Source: Dysidea avara
Taxonomy: Eukaryota > Porifera > Demospongiae > Dictyoceratida > Dysideidae
Length of the DNA: 64,000 nucleotides
NCBI RefSeq assembly: GCF_963678975.1
Contig: NC_089273.1
Span: 24,880,356 to 24,944,355, forward strand
Reading direction: 5' to 3'
Below the pieces are notes generated by a model. It did not search any database. It was not told the DNA's origin and worked only from the letters and a program-made list of their open reading frames with translations. The position numbers and the translations under genes were made by a program. Shown in pieces: positions 58,891 through 64,000 of this stretch. Numbering within the stretch: position 1 is the stretch's first letter; each line of letters begins with the position of its first letter.

Positions 58891-59695
58891 AATCAAGACA
58901 CACAGTAGTGTGTCATACGGCCCAAGTAGTCGGCGTGCCACACCGTGAGTATATTGATAGGAGGAAAGAAAATGCAATTTTCACACCTTTATTGCTCCGT
59001 GATCCCTCATCCGATTGGAACCAGTTTCACTGCAGAGGTGCCTGCCAGGTAGGCCACCCCACATACCAAATTTGAAGGAAATCGGCCCAGCAATTTCCGA
59101 GAAATTGGTGGCCAAAATTTCATATTTATTTCTTCACTTTTTTCTTCTTATTCTTTGATTTTCGCACACTTAAAAATTGCTATAAAGCACAAACACGTTA
59201 ACCAATCGGCTTGAAACTTGGCACACTCAAAGGGAGTGTAAGGGCAAATCCCAGTACCATGTTTAGTGCAAATTGAATGAACAGTTCATGAGTTATGACT
59301 GATTATATGCGTTACACAAGATCGATTTGTTGTCATGCCTACAGGGTAAACTGCTTCAAGAAATGAGTTGAAAATCGATATGTGGATAGACCAACCATCG
59401 TAGAAGTGGAATTGAAGTAAGGATCATGGAGGTATGACTCAAAATCAAAGGTGTGTAACAATTGTGCGATTGAGCTTTGTAAATAAAATACCATTAATTT
59501 TCGCTGCTACCAGGCAAACCGCTTAGAGCAATGGACTGAAAATCGGTGTGTAGATGCAATAATCAATGTAGAAAGTACTTGCAGTAGTACAGAAAAATTG
59601 GAGTACAAACCACTGAGTTATGATTCAAAAAACAACACGTGTCACAAATATGAGATCAAGATACTCTAATAGAACAGTCACCCTAATAGAGCATT
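58891..59695 (-). repeat. Repeat block X, copy 4
   Basis: Starts at the terminal hairpin (ATCAAGACACACAGTAGTGTGTC), continues with CCACACCGTGAGTATATTGA, and ends with GATACTCTAATAGAACAGTC and ACCCTAATAGAGCATTC at the array side, exactly as the + strand copies do. Confidence 0.85.
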
Positions 59696-60660
59696 CAGCT
59701 ATGTTTATAAGTTTATCCATTATAGAGCTCTACTACATTGAAAGTTATTCTGTAGGGAGTTCAGGTACAAATATAGATAGCTCAGCTTCAAACAAGTCAC
59801 CATGTAGAGTTCAGCTACAAATAGAGATTCAGAACATTACAAGTCACAATGAAGAGAGGTCTACAAACAAGTCACTCTGTAGAGAATTCGGCTACACACA
59901 AGTCACTCTGTAGAAAATACCATCCTGTACAGAGTTCGCTACAAACAAGTTACCCTATAGAGATCAGCTACAAACAAGTAACCCTGACTGTACAGAGTTC
60001 AGCTAAAAACAAGTCACAGTATAGAGACTTTAACTATAAAAAACCATCTTGTAGAGAGTTCACAAGTCAGAGATCAGCTACAAACAAGTCACTGTAGATA
60101 AATCAGCTAGAAAAAGCCACCCTGTAGAGAGATCAGCTAGAAACAAGTCACCCTGTAGAGAGTTCAGCTACAAACTAGTCACTCTGTAGAGAATTCGGCT
60201 ACACACAAGTCACTCTGTAGAAAATACCACCCTGTACAGAGTTCACTACAAACAAGTTACCCTATAGAGATCAGCTATAAACAAGTAACCCTGACTGTAC
60301 AGAGTTCAGCTAAAAACAAGTCACAGTGTATAGGCTTTAGCTATAAAAATCCATCTTGTAGAGAGTTCACAAGCCAGAGATCAACTACAAACAAGCCACT
60401 GTAGATAAATCAGCTAGAAAAAGTCACCCAGTAGAGCTCAGCTAGAAATTAATCACCCTGTAGAGAGTTCAGCTACGAACAGATCACCCTGTAGAGCATT
60501 CAACTACAAACAGACCACCCTATAGAGAGTTCAGCTAGAAACTAATCACCCTGTAGAGAGTTCAGCTATGAACAGATCACCCTGTAGAGCATTCAACTAC
60601 AAACAGATCACCCTATAGAGAGTTCAGTTACAAACTAATCACCCTGTAGAGAGTTCACCA
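59696..60660 (-). repeat. 31-bp satellite array, reverse copy
   Basis: About 30 units in reverse orientation. A block of about 285-290 bp is duplicated: 59875-60120 recurs at 60175-60425 with the same rare variants (CCTGACTGTACAGAGTTCAG, TTCACAAG-CAGAGATCA), showing recent segmental growth. Confidence 0.88.
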
Positions 60661-60699
60661 TGTTTTCGTATTTTCTCCAGCTGCCATTCTTGTTACAGA

Positions 60700-60848
60700 C
60701 AAATTTAACTGCAAAAGTGAGAATTTTATTGCAAAACCAACGAATTCATTTGCAAACGAGACTAATTCAATTGCAAAAGCGACAAACTCAATTGCAAATG
60801 GGACGAATTCAATTGCAAAGTCGCCGAATTCAATTGCAAAAGCCTATA
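60700..60848. repeat. 21-bp minisatellite, about seven units
   Basis: Unit AATTGCAAAAGCGACAAACT plus C, present about seven times with small changes. Because 21 is a multiple of 3, the + strand frame 60660-60860 encodes a seven-residue repeat (IQLQKRQ-like). It sits between the array and module M. Confidence 0.85.
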
Positions 60849-60884
60849 AAATCAAAATAGTTAAGTATTAAAAATCTGCTTTAA

Positions 60885-61110
60885 ATCTTTTTCTTCTTCC
60901 TGTGGGAAAGAAAAAAAAATAGGTTAAAAAGCCTTAAAGCCGGTCATAGGTTGGCTTTGGGGTATAAAAATACGAAAGGAAGTGATATCTAATCCAAAAC
61001 AGTCAAGCTGTAAAGAAAGAGTGCAGCCCCAAAAAGGCGATGGTGAAAAAAGATGTAAAATCCAAGGTGGCGGCCAAGAAATGGCTGTGATGGTAGGTTA
61101 ATGGTAAAAT
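60885..61110 (-). repeat. Module M and one arm of foldback H
   Basis: 60885-60984 is M reversed (TTCTTCCTGTGGGAAAG, AAAGCCGGTCATAGGTTGGC). 60985-61110 is a single H arm (CTAATCCAAAACAGTCAAGC to GTAGGTTAATGGTAAAATTT). The other arm is absent, replaced by SINE-like sequence. Confidence 0.8.
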
Positions 61111-61129
61111 TTTGTGGTGGTTTAAAGAA

Positions 61130-61500
61130 ATCACAGATAGCCAGAGTTACAAGGCAAAAACCAAACAACTGTAAATCACGGGGTCGAAACACTCTAATAG
61201 AACAGTCACTGTGGGTAAAATGTGTATGAAAATAATTTAAAAAAAAATTCACTGACCAGCATTCGAACCAGGGACCTCCACATACTGAACACACAAATCC
61301 TTAATCACTAAGCCACTGCTATCACCTCACTTAATTTCTACTTTATAAATGAAAATTCTAGCTAAAATGTACTCAATAGTGATAAGTTAATAATTTCATA
61401 GATCTGCCAATGGAAAATCTAGATTGTTCTAGAACATTCTATGTGTGTTCTATTAGAAATCCAAAAACATAAGCACTCTATTAGAGCATTGCAAAAGTAA
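61130..61500 (-). mobile_element. tRNA-derived SINE-like repeat, uninterrupted copy
   Basis: Minus strand: AAGTGAGGTGATAGCAGTGG, CTTAGTGATTAAGGATTTGT (A-box side), then GAGGTCCCTGGTTCGAATGC (B box, about 61258-61277), then a 3' part with GTGACTGTTCTATTAGAGTG. It matches 22320-22990 with that copy's insertion removed. Confidence 0.75.
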
Positions 61501-61802
61501 TCAATGTAATACAATACTTTACAACTTCTCTAGTATTCCATCGAATCAAAGCTGATGACTATAGCCATTTTGGTACAGATCAGCAGGATAGTACACTACT
61601 ATAAAGACCTAACCGCACCAATCATCATCATCATAGCCATCTTACTAAGTGCTATGCTAATAAAATTTGTAACAACAGCTGCAAATTGTATTCTAGCATA
61701 AAAGGTGCAGGAATTGCTCTGTAAAAATTGTGCAACTGCAACTTATCACATTTTGCATGAAAAATCAAAATACTCCAACAGAAAAGTTACTGCAAATAGT
61801 AT

Positions 61803-62129
61803 CTAATCAAAAACAGCCAAGCTGTAAAAAAGGAGTGCGGCCCTTGAAAAGGCTATGGTGAAAAAAGATGTGAAATCCAAGGTGGCGGCCAAGAAATGGC
61901 TGTGATGGTAGGTTAATGGTAAAAATTTTAATAACGACAATTCAGGTGAATTTTGTGCCAATTGACCAAGCGGCACCAAATTCACCTGAATTGTCGTTAT
62001 TAAAATTTTTACCATTAACCTACCATCACAGCCATTTCTTGGCCGCCACCTTGGATTTCACATCTTTTTTCATCATAGCCTTTTCAAGGGCCGCACTCCT
62101 TTTTTTACAGCTTGGCTGTTTTTGATTAG
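61803..62129. repeat. Foldback module H, copy 2
   Basis: Near-perfect foldback with arms of about 150 bp, very close in sequence to 44802-45125 (loop CCAATTGACCAAGCGGCACC). Confidence 0.9.
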
Positions 62130-62240
62130 ATTTCACTTCTTTTTGTATTTGTATACCCCAAAGCCGGCCTATGGCAAGCTTTGGGGCTTTTTAACCTAAA
62201 TATTTTTCTTTACCACAGGAAAAAGAAAAAGATGAAGCAG
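62130..62240 (+). repeat. Module M, copy
   Basis: TTTCACTTCTTTTTGTATTT, AAAGCCGGCCTATGGCAAGC, then GGAAAAAGAAAAAGATGAAG. A spacer of about 130 bp separates it from the array here. Confidence 0.75.
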
Positions 62241-62369
62241 ATTTTATAAATACTTTAACTCATTCTAATTTTATCAGTAAATGTACAAATTATATATATA
62301 ATGCATATATCAAGAGTTCATAATATAAAAAGAGAGCATATATTTATTACATGTCAATTAATCCCCACA

Positions 62370-64000
62370 GGATAATTTGCAGCTGATTTCTCTACTGGGT
62401 GACTTGAAATGTAGCTGAACTCTCTACAGGGTGATCTGCTTGTATGTAGATGAACTCTTTACAGGATTCTCTCTACAGGGTGACTTGACTCTAGCTGAAC
62501 TCTCTGCAGGGTTATCTGTTTGTAGTTGAATTCTCTACAGGGTGATTTGTTTGCAGCTGATGAACTCTCTACAAGGTAACTTCTTCTAGCTGATCTGTCT
62601 ACAGGGTGGCTTGTTTCTAGCTGGTCTCTCTATAGGGCGATTTGTTTGTAGCTGAATTCTCTACAGGGTGATGTGTTTGCAGCTGACCTCTCTATATGGT
62701 GGTTGCTTTGTAGCTGAACTATCTAATAAGTGACTTCTTCTAGCTGAACTCTCTACAGGGTGATCTTTTCATAGCTGAACTCTTTACAGGATGATTTGTT
62801 TGCAGCCGAACTCTCTACATGATGATTTCTTTGTAGCTGAACTCTCTACAGGGTGATTTGTTTGTAGCTGAAATCCCTACAAGGTAACTTCTTCTAGCTG
62901 ATCTTTCTACAGGGCGATTTGTTTGTAGCTGAGTTCTCTACAGGGTGTTCGTTTGCAGCTGAATTCTCTACATGGTGGTTTCTTTATAGCTGAACTCTCT
63001 ACAAGGTGACTTCTTCTAGCTGATCTCTCTACAGGGTGATTTGTTTGTAGCTGAACTCTCTACAGGTGATTTGTTTGTAGCTGAACTCTCTACAAGGTGA
63101 TACTTCTAGGTGATCTCTCTACAGGATGACTTGTTTCTAACTGAACTCTCAACAGGGTGATCTGTTCATAGCTGAACTTTGTACTGGGTGATTTGTTTGC
63201 AGCTGAACTCTCTACGTGGTGGTTTCTTTGTAGCTGAACTCTCTACAAGGTAATTTCTTCTAGCTGAACTCTCTACAGGATGACTTGTTTCTAGCTGATC
63301 TCTCTGCAGGGTGATCTGTTCATAGCTATAGCTGAACTTTCTACAGGGTGATTTGTTTGCAGCTGAACTCTCTATACATGGTAGTTTCTTTGTAGCTGAA
63401 TTCTCTACAATGTGACTTCTTCTAGCTGAACTCTCTACAAGGTGACTTGTTTTCTAGCTGAACTCTCTACAGGTGATTTGTTTGCAGCTGATCTCTCTAC
63501 ATGGTGACTTCTTCTAGCTGATCTATCTACAGGGCGATTTGTTTGTAGTTGAGTTCTCTACAGGGTGTTTGTTTGCAGCTGAACTCTCTACATGGTAGTT
63601 TCTTTGTAGCTGAACTCTCTACAATGTGACTTCTTCTAGCTGAACTCTCTACAGGGTGACTTGTTTCTAGCTGAACTCTCTACAGGTGATTTGTTTGCAG
63701 CTGATCTCTCTACAGAGTGATTGATTTTTTTGCAGCTGAACTCTCTACATTGTGGTTTCTTTGTAACTGAACTCTCTACAGTGTGATTTGTTTGTAGCTG
63801 AACTCTCTACAGGGTAATCTGTTCGTAGCTGAACTCCCTACAAGGTAACTTCTTCTAGCTGATCTTTCTACAGGGCGATTTGTTTGTAGCTGAGTTCTCT
63901 ACAGGGTGATTTGTTTGCAGCTGAACTCTCTACATGGTAGTTTCTTTGTAGCTGAACTCTCTACAATGCAACTTCTTCTAGCTGAACTCTCTACAGGGTG
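62370..64000 (+). repeat. 31-bp satellite array, copy 3, runs off the window
   Basis: About 52 units of the same satellite, with the TACATGGTAGTTTCTTTG and CTAGCTGATC variants. Its X block, if present, lies beyond the window. Confidence 0.9.

Overview
The window is eukaryotic, from an intron-rich, AT-rich invertebrate. It holds one spliced NLR-type immune receptor gene, decayed relatives of that gene, and a very dense set of DNA transposons, MITEs, SINEs, LINE fragments and minisatellites. An animal is supported by death-fold-like exons joined to an NB-ARC ATPase exon and by pogo-like, Tc1/mariner-like, hAT-like and CR1/Jockey-like remains. A sponge (demosponge) is my best guess from the repeat style and NLR architecture, but this is inference. 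No rRNA, free-standing tRNA, CRISPR array or prokaryotic operon was seen.

Layout. 1-920 (+) is a decayed copy of the NB-ARC receptor. 2.8-3.4 kb is a TIR element with a second one nested in it. 8.2-29.2 kb (-) is the intact-looking receptor gene. I reconstruct six exons, every junction in phase 1, summing to about 931 residues: CARD-like domain, Ser/Thr-rich linker, short linker, second CARD-like domain, linker, NB-ARC plus helical C-terminus. Its three long introns carry foldback MITEs, tRNA-derived SINEs, a 2.6 kb pogo-like transposon (itself hit by a SINE and a hAT-like MITE), and an element carrying a degraded HIRAN-like reading frame. 30-41 kb has no recognisable gene, only foldbacks and a LINE 3' end.

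41-49.6 kb is dominated by a composite repeat: a foldback module (H), a short module (M), a tandem array of ~31-bp units with a ~245-bp higher-order period, and a block (X) ending in a terminal hairpin. Further copies lie at 58.9-61.1 kb (-) and 61.8 kb to the window end (+), with fragments elsewhere. 50.4-52.0 kb holds a second, truncated receptor copy (-) abutting a CARD-like segment and a linker-like exon on the + strand. 53.2-54.2 kb is a 5'-truncated LINE. 55.2-57.2 kb is a TA-flanked Tc1/mariner-superfamily transposon with perfect outer TIRs and a damaged transposase.

The only gene with a defensible cellular role is the receptor. By family knowledge, its CARD-like domains would recruit partners once the NB-ARC switch is triggered. 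Three loci of this family in 64 kb suggest an expanding and decaying gene cluster. All exon boundaries are read by eye from splice consensus and need transcript support.
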